From NCBI GenBank assembly GCA_910584095.1, contig CAJTYU010000007.1:53258-117257 (forward strand): a stretch of DNA of 64,000 bases, given 5' to 3'. Of this stretch, positions 17,030 through 26,800 are shown piece by piece (position 1 is the first letter of the stretch; each line of letters begins with the position of its first letter). The position numbers were made by a program, and so were the translations under genes. This stretch comes from an uncultured Dorea sp. GTDB taxonomy: Bacteria > Bacillota > Clostridia > Lachnospirales > Lachnospiraceae. The notes below the pieces were generated by a model. The model was not told where the DNA came from and ran no database searches. It saw only the letters and a program-made list of their open reading frames with translations.

Positions 17030-19645
17030 CTATTTTGCCTCGTACCAATTCTTTCCGGTATGCATATCTATTTCCAACGGCACCTTAAGGCTTGCTGCCT
17101 GCTCCATCTCATCTGCGAGAATCTTTTTAACCTCTTCGATCTCCGGCTGATAAGCCTCAATCAAAAGTTCATCGTGCACTTGAAGCACAAGTCTGGACTT
17201 CATCTTCTGCTCTTTAAGCCTGCGGTTCACGCCGATCATCGCTATCTTCATAATATCTGCCGCGGCTCCTTGGATCGGCGCATTCATAGCAACCCTCTCC
17301 CCAAAGGATCTCTGCATAAAATTACTTGATTTCAACTCCGGAACCGGTCTTCTCCTGCCAAATATTGTCCGGGCATATCCCTCTTCCTTTGCTGACTCCA
17401 CCGCTTTATCCAGAAATACCTTGATCCCGGGATAGGTTTTGAAATATTGTTCTATATATTCTGCCGCTTCTTTTTTCGTAATACTAAGATCCTGACTCAA
17501 TCCAAAGGAACTGATTCCATACACAATTCCGAAATTTACAGCCTTCGCATTTCTCCGCTGAAGCTCCGTTACCTGGTCAAAGGGAATGTGAAATACCTGA
17601 GAAGCCGTAATCCGGTGTATATCCGCCTCTTCCCTGTAAGCTTCAATCAGTTTCCCGTCCCCGGAGCAATGGGCCAGAACTCTGAGTTCAATCTGGGAAT
17701 AATCTGCATCCACAAACACATACCCGTCCTCCGGAATAAATACCTTCCGGATCAGCCTTCCAAGCTCCATCCTAACCGGAATATTCTGCAGGTTCGGCTC
17801 CGTACTGCTGATCCTTCCCGTAGCCGTTATAGTCTGGTTAAATTTGCCGTGTATCCTTCCGTCCTCTCCGATAAATGCTGCCAGACCGTCCGCATAGGTT
17901 GATTTCAGCTTGGCAAGCTGCCTGTACTCTAAGATCTTCGATACAATCCCATAATCCGGGGCAAGTTTTTCCAGTACATCCGCCGCCGTAGAGTAGCCGG
18001 TCTTAGTTTTTCTCCCTCCCGGAAGCCCCATTTTCTCAAATAAAATAACTCCGAGCTGTTTAGGTGAATTAATATTAAACGTCTCTCCAGCATCACCGTG
18101 AATTTCCTGTTCCAGCTCCGTAATCCTTCTCCCAAGCTGCTCCCCATACTGCCTAAGCGCAGTTCCTTCCACCTTAACGCCATTCTGCTCCATGTCATAC
18201 AATGTAAATACCAGCGGCATTTCAATCTCGTCAAACAGCTTCCACATATCGGCTGCCTTTAATTTAGCCTCTAAAACCGGCGCTGCTTTCCATGCCGTAT
18301 AGGCTTCATAACAGGTCTTAACCGTATCCTCCGCCCTATCTTCTATGACCATTCCAAGCTGTTCTCTTGCAACGTCTTCGTAGGTATAATCGTTCTTAAG
18401 CGGATTCAGCAGATATGCCGCCACCGTTCCGTCAAAACAGCGCTCCTTGCGGATTCCGGCAAATTCCTTCATTGCCTTCTTCACGTCAAAAAATACCATG
18501 CGGTCTGTCTCCAAAGACACCCGCTCCACCTGCTCCTTAAGCCACGAAACACTGATATCTCCCTCTGTTTCGATACAATACACCTTATCGTCGCCATAAC
18601 AAATACCAACGCCTGTCATGCCTGTCTGAGCCGCAAACAGCGGAAGCGCTTCTTTCCGGCTCTTGTAAACTGCCGCGCCGACCCGCTCTGCTTCTGACGC
18701 TTCAGCAAAAATCTTCTCTGCTTCCTGCCTCTTTGTGATTCTTACAAATACGTCTTCCAGCTTATTCGAGGCTGCGCAGATCTCAAACCGGCTCAAAAGA
18801 TTCTTAAACTGCAGTCTCTGAAAACATGCATAAGCTTCCTCTGTATACAAATCAGAAAGCTTTGCCTCCTCTATTTCATAAGCAAAATCTGCCTCCGTAT
18901 TAATCGCCGCAAGCTTTTTGCTGAGCACCGCCAAATCCCAATGCTCCTTTAACGCCTTAGAAGCTCTCGGCGGCTTCACCTCGTCCACGTGTTCATAAGC
19001 ATTCTCAATAGAATGGTACTGTGTAATAATCTTAGTCGCCGTTTTCTCTCCAATACTGGGCACTCCCGGAATATTATCTGAAGCATCGCCCATCAGCGCC
19101 TTTAAATCAATAAATTCCTCCGGGGTTACCTGATAGCGTTCCTTTACATCTGCGGCATAATAATCCTCCACCTCCGTGCGCCCCTGCTTCGTCTTTGGAA
19201 TCCGTATTTTCACATGCTCTGTGGCAAGCTGCAGGAGATCCCTGTCTCCGCTGATAACGGAAACCTCCATTCCCAGCTTCTCACAGCGCGCTGACAACGT
19301 CCCTAGAAGGTCGTCCGCCTCTAAGCCCGCCTGTTCAATCATCTTAACTCCCATTGCCTGAAGCGCTTCCTTGATTATCGGAACCTGCTGTCTTAATTCC
19401 TCAGCCATTGGTTTTCTGGTTCCCTTATACTCCGCATACATCTTATGCCGGAAGGTAGGCGCATGTACGTCAAAGGCAACCGTCAGATATTCTGGGTTCT
19501 CCTGCTCCAGAATCTTGAACATAATATTTAAAAAGCCATAAACAGCATTTGTATGAAGACCCTCTGCATTTGTAAGATCAGGCACTCCATAAAACGCACG
19601 GTTCAATATACTGTGACCGTCTATCAAAACAATTTTTTCCGCCAT
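17030..19645 (-). CDS. polA: DNA polymerase I
   Basis: Repair and Okazaki-fragment polymerase, 871 residues. The N-terminal 5'-3' nuclease (about 1-290: LIDGHSILNRAFYG, EADDLLGTLSARCE, GDASDNIPGVPSIGEKTA), a central 3'-5' exonuclease-like domain (about 300-470) without the D-x-E catalytic motif, hence no proofreading expected, and the polymerase (about 470-871: DADYSQIELRVLAHCSGD near 645, RRNAKAVNFGIVYGIS, LQVHDELLIEA). I take ATG 19645 rather than the adjoining GTG because of spacing from GAGGTG. Head of the coaE/WalJ/ACT/PFL/degV run. Confidence 0.97.
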   Translation of the reverse strand: MAEKIVLIDGHSILNRAFYGVPDLTNAEGLHTNAVYGFLNIMFKILEQENPEYLTVAFDVHAPTFRHKMYAEYKGTRKPMAEELRQQVPIIKEALQAMGVKMIEQAGLEADDLLGTLSARCEKLGMEVSVISGDRDLLQLATEHVKIRIPKTKQGRTEVEDYYAADVKERYQVTPEEFIDLKALMGDASDNIPGVPSIGEKTATKIITQYHSIENAYEHVDEVKPPRASKALKEHWDLAVLSKKLAAINTEADFAYEIEEAKLSDLYTEEAYACFQRLQFKNLLSRFEICAASNKLEDVFVRITKRQEAEKIFAEASEAERVGAAVYKSRKEALPLFAAQTGMTGVGICYGDDKVYCIETEGDISVSWLKEQVERVSLETDRMVFFDVKKAMKEFAGIRKERCFDGTVAAYLLNPLKNDYTYEDVAREQLGMVIEDRAEDTVKTCYEAYTAWKAAPVLEAKLKAADMWKLFDEIEMPLVFTLYDMEQNGVKVEGTALRQYGEQLGRRITELEQEIHGDAGETFNINSPKQLGVILFEKMGLPGGRKTKTGYSTAADVLEKLAPDYGIVSKILEYRQLAKLKSTYADGLAAFIGEDGRIHGKFNQTITATGRISSTEPNLQNIPVRMELGRLIRKVFIPEDGYVFVDADYSQIELRVLAHCSGDGKLIEAYREEADIHRITASQVFHIPFDQVTELQRRNAKAVNFGIVYGISSFGLSQDLSITKKEAAEYIEQYFKTYPGIKVFLDKAVESAKEEGYARTIFGRRRPVPELKSSNFMQRSFGERVAMNAPIQGAAADIMKIAMIGVNRRLKEQKMKSRLVLQVHDELLIEAYQPEIEEVKKILADEMEQAASLKVPLEIDMHTGKNWYEAK

Positions 19646-19736
19646 CACGACACCTCGCCTATATTCGTATCATATCTTTTTAGCTTTATTTGCCGGACTG
19701 CTGATGCCCGGTAAATAATCGCCCTCTATCTGAAAA

Positions 19737-19776
19737 AAAGTACCGAAAACACCCTATTGCAGGCATTCGGTACTTT
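19737..19776 (-). terminator. Intrinsic terminator of tRNA-Leu
   Basis: Minus strand: 11-bp stem (19766-19776 with 19737-19747) with a long loop, followed by seven T at 19733-19739, just 8 nt after the tRNA end. Partial overlap of the A/T ends with the stem is normal. Confidence 0.8.
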
Positions 19777-19784
19777 CTACTCAC

Positions 19785-19867
19785 TGCGGATGGCGGGACT
19801 TGAACCCGCACGAGGTCACCCCCGCAAGATTTTGAGTCTTGTGCGTCTGCCATTCCGCCACATCCGC
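19785..19867 (-). tRNA. tRNA-Leu (anticodon CAA)
   Basis: 83-nt class II tRNA. Acceptor GCGGATG (5' end at 19867) pairs with CATCCGC, discriminator A at 19785. Anticodon stem CAAGA/TCTTG encloses loop CTCAAAA, giving anticodon CAA for UUG. The long variable arm GCGGGGGTGACCTCGT and T-loop GTTCAAGTC are present. CCA is not encoded. The 5' leader can form a 7-bp hairpin at 19869-19890. Confidence 0.95.
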
Positions 19868-19894
19868 ATTCGGCTACTTTCAGAGCCGAAATTA

Positions 19895-19923
19895 ATTCTA
19901 TCACATAGCCCACAAAAAAACAA
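19895..19923 (-). promoter_or_regulatory. Promoter of tRNA-Leu
   Basis: Minus strand TTGTTT (19918-19923), 17 bp, TAGAAT (19895-19900), about 28 bp before the mature tRNA 5' end. Confidence 0.65.
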
Positions 19924-19946
19924 TAGTTTTCGCGGATTTTGTAATT

Positions 19947-21221
19947 TTATTTCTTTGGAAGCCTTTCTGCAATATCAAAACAATCAAAAGTTGCAAAATA
20001 ATCCGCCGGCGTTTCGGCCCGCCGAATCAGTTCTGTGCTCCCATCCTCTTTCAGCAGAACCTCCGCTGAACGCAGACGCCCATTGTAATTATATCCCATC
20101 GAGAACCCATGAGCTCCGCTGTCATGAATGACCAGATAATCACCGATATCAATCTTTGGCAGCATCCGGTCAACAGCAAACTTGTCGCAGTTCTCACAGA
20201 GGCTTCCTGTCACATCGTACATATGGCTGCAAGGCTCTTCTTCCTTTCCGGCAACCGTAATATGATGATAAGCCCCGTAAATCGCCGGACGCATCAGATT
20301 TGCCGCACAGGCGTCTACGCCGATATACTCCTTATGAGTATGCTTCTCATGGATGACTTTCGTAACAAGACAGCCGTAAGGACCCAGCATAAAACGGCCC
20401 AGTTCTGTGTAAATCGCCACATCGTCCATCCCTGCCGGCGTCAGCACTTCCTCATATACTTTCCGTACCCCTTCGCCGATTACAGCAATATCATTTGCCT
20501 CCTGATCCGGCTTATAAGGTATCCCAATCCCTCCGGATAAATTAATAAACTTAATATGCGCGCCTGTTTCCTTCCGGAGCTTTACCGCAAGCTCAAACAG
20601 AACCTTCGCAAGCATCGGATAATATTCATTGGTAACCGTATTGCTGGCAAGGAACGCATGAATGCCGAACTCCTTCGCGCCTTTTTCTTTTAGAATCCGA
20701 AAAGCCTCAAATATCTGCTCCGTAGTCATTCCATACTTAGCGTCTCCCGGATTATCCATAATATCGTTGGTAATCTTAAACAGTCCTCCCGGGTTGTACC
20801 GACAGCTGATCGTCTCCGGAATATGTCCAATAGTTTCTTCAAGAAAATCAATATGCGTAATATCATCCAGATTGATAATAGCTCCCAGCTTGTCCGCATA
20901 GGCAAACTCCTCCGCCGGAGTGTCGTTTGAAGAGAACATAATATCTCCCGGCTCTGCGCCGACCGCCTCTGAAAGCATCAATTCTGTCAGAGAGGAACAG
21001 TCATAGCCGCATCCATAGCTTTTCAGAATATCCATCAAAAACGGGTTGGGAGTCGCCTTAACCGCGAAATATTCCCGGTATCCCTTATTCCATGAAAATG
21101 CCTCTTTTAATTCCCTCGCATTCTTCCGTATGCCCGCCTCGTCATAGAGATGAAAAGGCGTAGGATATTCTTTTGCCATCTTCTCGATCTGCTCTTTGTC
21201 TACAAATGGTTTCTTTTTCAT
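19947..21221 (-). CDS. lysA: Diaminopimelate decarboxylase (LysA-like)
   Basis: Fold-type III PLP decarboxylase, expected to turn meso-diaminopimelate into lysine. 424 residues. The PLP lysine is Lys55 in YFAVKATPNPF; NLSGGIGIPYKP is the phosphate-binding glycine loop; GSLCENCDKFAVDRMLP holds the Cys/Glu substrate motif and SGAHGFSMGYNYNG the C-terminal PLP/substrate contact. GAGAGGAAC ribosome-binding site. The family also contains carboxynorspermidine and ornithine/arginine decarboxylases; the C-E-x-x-D motif favours DapDC. It sits 47 bp after pyk. Confidence 0.88.
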   Translation of the reverse strand: MKKKPFVDKEQIEKMAKEYPTPFHLYDEAGIRKNARELKEAFSWNKGYREYFAVKATPNPFLMDILKSYGCGYDCSSLTELMLSEAVGAEPGDIMFSSNDTPAEEFAYADKLGAIINLDDITHIDFLEETIGHIPETISCRYNPGGLFKITNDIMDNPGDAKYGMTTEQIFEAFRILKEKGAKEFGIHAFLASNTVTNEYYPMLAKVLFELAVKLRKETGAHIKFINLSGGIGIPYKPDQEANDIAVIGEGVRKVYEEVLTPAGMDDVAIYTELGRFMLGPYGCLVTKVIHEKHTHKEYIGVDACAANLMRPAIYGAYHHITVAGKEEEPCSHMYDVTGSLCENCDKFAVDRMLPKIDIGDYLVIHDSGAHGFSMGYNYNGRLRSAEVLLKEDGSTELIRRAETPADYFATFDCFDIAERLPKK

Positions 21222-21268
21222 AAGTGTAGTTCCTCTCTGTCTTGCATTTTCTAATTTGGTTCTATCCG

Positions 21269-22705
21269 CTATTCAATCATGGCAATCCGCATCATATTGC
21301 TTGCTCCCGCCTTTGTCTGCTTGAAATTTGGGGAAGGAATGCCTGCCGTCAGCACGACAATATCCCCTGGATCTACTTCTTTTTTAGCGGAAATCAAATC
21401 AATAGCTCCGTTTAAAATGTCCTCAGTCGTTGTAAACGCAAGGGATTTGTAAGAGCGAACGCCCCAGTAAATCTGCATTCTGCGCATACATGCGTCATCC
21501 GGAGTCACCCCGATAATATCTGCCCTTGGTTTAAATTTAGACATAACCCTTGCAGTAGCGCCGGATACCGTCGGTGTCACAATGCACTTTGCATTCAGGT
21601 TCATCGATGCCGCGACAGAGGCATAGCCGATAGCCGGGGATACGCCTTTCTTCTGATGTACCTTCCCACTCTTCAAAATCGCTTCGTAATCCAAATGCTG
21701 CTCCGTATTCTCTACAATATGCACCATCATATCCAGCGCCTCTGCCGGATATTTTCCATTTGCAGTCTCGCCGGACAGCATCACTGCGTCCGTACCGTCA
21801 TATACCGCATTGGCAACGTCTGTTACCTCTGCGCGGGTCGGCCTTGGATTTCGAATCATGGAATCTAACATCTGGGTAGCGATGATTACCGGTTTATAAT
21901 ATTCGTTACATTTTTGAATCATCATCTTTTGAAGGTAAGGCACTTCCTCAGCCGGAATCTCCACACCCAGGTCGCCTCTGGCAACCATCACGCCGTCCGC
22001 ACAGCGGATGATTTCCTCGATATTATCCACGCCTTCGCCATTTTCAATCTTGGCGATGATCGGCACATAGGGAGCGCCGCATTCCTTCAGCCATGACTTA
22101 ATCTCCAGAATACATTCCGCATTTCTCACAAAGGAGGCGGCGATAAAATCAATTTCCTGTTCCACGCCAAACTTAATATCTTCCTTGTCCTTCTCAGTAA
22201 TAGCCGGAAGACGTACCGGAACACCGGGAACATTGACGCCCTTTCTCTCGCCCAGCTCTCCGCCGTTTGCCACAACACAGTGGATTTCAGTATTCGATTT
22301 GCCGATAACTGTAAGCTCGATCAGACCGTCGTCGATCAAAATCCTCTTTCCCACATGCACGTCGTCCACAAGTCCCGGATAGGTAATGGAAACGCCGGAC
22401 TCATCGCCCTCTTTCTCATCGATCCTCAGCGTAAACTTCTGTCCCTCTGTAAGGGTAACCTTCTTTCCCCCTTTTAATACGCCGGTTCTAATCTCCGGCC
22501 CCTTCGTATCAAGCAAAATCGCAACCGGCTTTTTCTCTTCCTTACGTATCGTCTTTAACCGATCCATTCTTGCCTTCTGCTCTTCATGGGTTCCGTGGGA
22601 GAAATTAAATCTGGCGATATCCATGCCCCCCTTGACAAGCTTCCGCAGAATCTCCACATCATCAGACCCCGGTCCCAACGTACAGATAATCTTTGTTTTT
22701 TTCAT
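21269..22705 (-). CDS. pyk: Pyruvate kinase
   Basis: Last step of glycolysis, PEP + ADP to pyruvate + ATP. 478 residues: the standard length, without the extra C-terminal PEP-utilising domain found in Bacillus. Starts KTKIICTLGPGSDD; active-site stretches DTKGPEIRTG, IIAKIENGEGVDN (catalytic Lys), VMVARGDLGVEIPAE and ATQMLDSMIRNPRPTRAEVTDVANAV. AGGAGGAAG ribosome-binding site. Confidence 0.97.
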   Translation of the reverse strand: MKKTKIICTLGPGSDDVEILRKLVKGGMDIARFNFSHGTHEEQKARMDRLKTIRKEEKKPVAILLDTKGPEIRTGVLKGGKKVTLTEGQKFTLRIDEKEGDESGVSITYPGLVDDVHVGKRILIDDGLIELTVIGKSNTEIHCVVANGGELGERKGVNVPGVPVRLPAITEKDKEDIKFGVEQEIDFIAASFVRNAECILEIKSWLKECGAPYVPIIAKIENGEGVDNIEEIIRCADGVMVARGDLGVEIPAEEVPYLQKMMIQKCNEYYKPVIIATQMLDSMIRNPRPTRAEVTDVANAVYDGTDAVMLSGETANGKYPAEALDMMVHIVENTEQHLDYEAILKSGKVHQKKGVSPAIGYASVAASMNLNAKCIVTPTVSGATARVMSKFKPRADIIGVTPDDACMRRMQIYWGVRSYKSLAFTTTEDILNGAIDLISAKKEVDPGDIVVLTAGIPSPNFKQTKAGASNMMRIAMIE

Positions 22706-22785
22706 AACTGCTTCCTCCTGGTATTCCTTTTATTCTCACGCAGGCCACTATACGAAAAAATGCCGTATGTCTTCTGCGGAGTAAT

Positions 22786-23643
22786 CTATTGAATATGCGT
22801 ATGCGTAAATAAATGATCCTGACAGTATTCGTAATCTCCGTTGCATCTGGAACAAAACCGAAATTCCAAATCAGGATTATCCGCTTCCGTTCTCCCGCAC
22901 ACCGCGCAGCGGTGCATAGCTCCGTTCGCATAATGATTCACCGGCCGCATCTTTTTCTTAAATTCCCGTTTCCTTTTGATCTCTTTTGGCGTATAAGGCA
23001 TCATATTCCGCGACGCAAAGAAAAAGATAACAAAATTCAGAATGGAGACTGCCGCCGCCAGCGCGTCCGCCTTATATAAAATGCCATAGCTGCTATTTGC
23101 ATACGCCGGCATAAACGCCTGCAGGATTCCGTATGCAAAATATACGCCGTCCAGAATAGCCAGCCATTTGACTTTCACCGGAATCATAAAAAATACCAGA
23201 AACTCCATATTCGGGTACAACGCGGCAAAAGCAAAAAACAGCGACAGGTTCAGATAGCCTGTTCCCAGAGGCAGCGACAGCCCTGTCAGCAGATATACAA
23301 TAAGCGCGGCAATTACATGAAACAATACTCCGCCAAAGAAATACACATTAAACCGAAACGCTCCCCATGTTTTTTCCAGACTGGAACCCAGCATATAATA
23401 AAAGTACAGAGCAATCAGCATAAACAAAGGACTGCTTGCCGGCGGCTGGATAATAAAGGTCACAATCCTCCAAATCTGTCCGTGCAGGACCGCCTCCATA
23501 TTCAAACACAGATAGCTGTAATAAAACGCGGGCGCAACAAGCTGTATTACAAAGCCCGCCACATACAGCACAATAATATAATACATCAGATTATGGATCG
23601 CATAGCGTCCCAATTTACGTTCCAGTTTGTCAAGCCAGTTCAT
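22786..23643 (-). CDS. Rhomboid-like membrane protein with C-terminal zinc ribbon
   Basis: 285 residues. Six or so membrane helices (about 20-205) with rhomboid features: the WRIVTFIIQP loop after helix 1 and the helix-4 region GTGYLNLSLFFAFAALYPN. The catalytic GxSG serine is absent there and no histidine occupies helix 6, so it is probably a pseudoprotease, like derlins. After a basic segment (KEIKRKREFKKKMRP) the tail has CAVCGR...CSRCNGDYEYCQDH with further histidines, a likely zinc site. ATG 23643 is preferred over GTG 23649 for spacing from GGAG. Function unknown. Confidence 0.7.
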   Translation of the reverse strand: MNWLDKLERKLGRYAIHNLMYYIIVLYVAGFVIQLVAPAFYYSYLCLNMEAVLHGQIWRIVTFIIQPPASSPLFMLIALYFYYMLGSSLEKTWGAFRFNVYFFGGVLFHVIAALIVYLLTGLSLPLGTGYLNLSLFFAFAALYPNMEFLVFFMIPVKVKWLAILDGVYFAYGILQAFMPAYANSSYGILYKADALAAAVSILNFVIFFFASRNMMPYTPKEIKRKREFKKKMRPVNHYANGAMHRCAVCGRTEADNPDLEFRFCSRCNGDYEYCQDHLFTHTHIQ

Positions 23644-23782
23644 GTCCACTCTCCTTAAATCTGTAAAATATAGTACGTCTTTTCCATGACCGGTACGAAA
23701 TATATTGATTCAAATTCCGTGCATACATATGGATATTCTACCTTTTCCAAATATGTTTGTCAATAAATCCTGCAACTTCCAA

Positions 23783-23811
23783 TTGTCTTTTTTGGATGAA
23801 TGTCGTATAAT
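23783..23811 (+). promoter_or_regulatory. Sigma-A promoter of the activase gene
   Basis: TTGTCT (23783-23788), 17 bp, TATAAT (23806-23811); leader of about 80 nt before the ATG at 23898. Confidence 0.75.
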
Positions 23812-23819
23812 GTAAAATG

Positions 23820-23839
23820 TTGTTAATAAGCATTTACAC
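23820..23839 (+). promoter_or_regulatory. Rex-box-like operator
   Basis: TTGTTAA-TAAGCA-TTTACAC compared with the clostridial Rex consensus TTGTTAA-N6-TTAACAA: 7/7 in the first half and 5/7 in the second. It lies 9 bp downstream of the -10 box, at about +2 to +22, where repressor binding would block initiation. Inference; no binding data. Confidence 0.45.
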
Positions 23840-23897
23840 ATTTTAATAAGAAAAGACACATAAGATTTCATATAAACCAGGAGGAGAGATTCATATC

Positions 23898-26800
23898 ATG
23901 AATGGAAAAAACAGATACGTACTGGGAATTGATATTGGTTCTACAACAGTGAAGATCGCCTTATTGGATTCCTCGAATGATGTGGTTTTTTCAAGCTACG
24001 AAAGACATTTTGCCAATATACAGGAAACCCTGTCCGACCTGCTTGGACGTGCAGTCTATAAGCTCGGTCCCGTCCATGTTTCACCGGTTATCACTGGCTC
24101 CGGGGGCCTGACTCTTGCCAAGCATTTGGGGGTTCCCTTTGTACAGGAGGTTGTAGCTGTATCTACAGCCCTTCAGGACTATGCGCCCCAGACGGACGTT
24201 GCCATTGAACTCGGCGGAGAAGACGCTAAAATTATATATTTTGAGAGCGGAAGCATCGAGCAGCGCATGAACGGCGTCTGCGCTGGAGGTACCGGTTCCT
24301 TTATCGACCAGATGGCGTCCCTGCTGCAGACTGACGCCTCTGGTCTTAATGAATATGCCAAGAATTACAAAGCTTTATATTCCATCGCCGCAAGATGCGG
24401 AGTGTTTGCCAAATCTGACATTCAGCCTCTGATTAACGAAGGAGCTGCCAAAGAAGATCTGGCGGCTTCCATTTTTCAGGCAGTCGTTAACCAGACCATC
24501 AGCGGACTTGCCTGCGGCAAACCGATCAGGGGACATGTGGCATTTTTAGGCGGGCCGCTCCATTTCCTGTCTGAATTAAAAGAAGCCTTTATCCGTACCC
24601 TGAAGTTAGACGACGAACATATTGTCGCGCCAAAGCGCTCCCACTTATTTGCCGCCATCGGCTCCGCTATGAATTCAAAACGCGATCTGGACATTTCCAT
24701 TCAGGAAATGCAGAACCGCCTTGCCGGACGGATTCAGATGGAATTTGAAGTAGAGCGCATGCAGCCTTTGTTCGCCACAGAGGCTGATTACCATGCATTT
24801 ATCAGCCGCCACAACAAGCATCAGGTTCCGGTAAAAGATCTTGCTTCCTATAAAGGAAAAGCGTTCCTTGGAATCGATGCGGGTTCCACCACTACGAAGG
24901 CCGCCCTTGTGGGTGAAGATGGAACACTGCTCTATTCCTTCTATCACAACAATGAAGGCGACCCGTTAGGAACCACCATTACTGCTATCAAGGATATCTA
25001 TGAACAGCTCCCGGAGGAAGTAGAAATTGTACACTCCTGTTCCACCGGATACGGCGAAGCATTGATGAAAGCCGCTCTGATGCTGGACGAGGGAGAGGTA
25101 GAAACCGTTTCCCACTACTATGCCGCCTCTTTTTTTGAGCCGGATGTGGACTGCATCTTAGACATCGGCGGACAAGATATGAAGTGTATCAAAATAAAGA
25201 ATCAAACCGTAGACAGCGTGCAGCTCAATGAAGCATGCTCCTCCGGCTGCGGCTCTTTTATTGAAACCTTCGCAAAATCTCTCAACTATTCGGTAGAAGA
25301 TTTTGCACATGAGGCGCTGTTTGCCAAGAATCCCATTGATCTGGGTACCCGCTGCACTGTATTTATGAATTCCAAGGTAAAGCAGGCACAGAAGGAAGGC
25401 GCGGAGGTTTCCGATATTTCCGCCGGACTTGCCTACTCCGTAATCAAAAATGCGTTATTCAAGGTTATCAAAGTTTCCAGCGCGTCCGAGCTTGGAAAAC
25501 ATATTGTCGTCCAAGGCGGAACCTTTTATAATAACGCGGTCCTTCGAAGCTTTGAAACGATTGCGGGCTGTGAAGCTATCCGGCCGGATATCGCCGGCAT
25601 CATGGGAGCATTCGGAGCCGCCCTGATTGCGAGAGAACGCTACAGTGAATGCAAAGGCACCACCATGCTGTCTATTGAAGATATCAGGGCTCTGGAATAT
25701 AAGACCTCTATGACCAAATGTAAAGCCTGTACCAATAACTGCCGTCTTACCATCAATCATTTCAGCGGCGGAAGACGGTTTATTTCCGGCAACCGCTGTG
25801 AGCGCGGCCTAGGAAAAGAAAAATCAGAAAATAAACTGCCAAATCTTTTTACATATAAGCTGAAGAGATATTTCGGCTATGAACCGCTGCCGGAAGAAAA
25901 AGCGCCCAGAGGACTGATTGGTATTCCGAGAGTTCTGAACATATATGAAAACTATCCTTTCTGGTTTACCTTTTTCACAAACCTTGGATTCCGCGTAATA
26001 CTGTCTCCCGCTTCGACCAGAAAGATATATGAACTGGGTATTGAATCCATTCCCAGCGAATCCGAATGCTATCCTGCCAAGCTTGCGCACGGTCATGTAC
26101 AGTGGCTGATCGACCAAGGCATTCCCCATATCTTCTACCCCAGCATTCCTTATGAACGCCGGGAATTTGCGGATGCCAATAATAACTACAACTGTCCTAT
26201 CGTAACCTCCTATCCGGAGAATATAAAAAATAACATGGATGTGATTGTAAACGGAGAAATGGATTTTATTCATCCCTTCCTATCCTTTGCGGATGAGGAT
26301 ACTCTTCTTCAGGGGCTTGCGGAATCGCTGGGAAATAAGTTTTCTATTTCCGCCGCTGAAATGAAGGAAGCCGTACATAAGGCATGGATGGAGCTTCAAG
26401 CCTGCCGTCAGGATATGATGAAAAAGGGCGAGGAAACGATCGATTTTCTCAACCGCACCGGCAGCCGCGGTATCGTTCTTGCCGGACGGCCCTACCATCT
26501 GGACCCAGAAGTAAACCATGGGCTCCCGGAACTGATTAACTCCTACAACATTGCCGTACTGACTGAAGACAGCATTTCACACCTGAACCCGGTAGAACGT
26601 CCCATTAACGTTCTGGACCAGTGGATGTACCATTCCCGCCTCTACGCTGCGGCAAATTATGTGAAGACCACAGAAAACCTAGATTTAATCCAGCTTAATT
26701 CCTTCGGATGCGGTCTGGACGCCGTTACCACCGACCAGGTAGCTGATATCCTGACCGACTCCGATAAGATATACACTACCTTAAAAATCGACGAAGTAAA

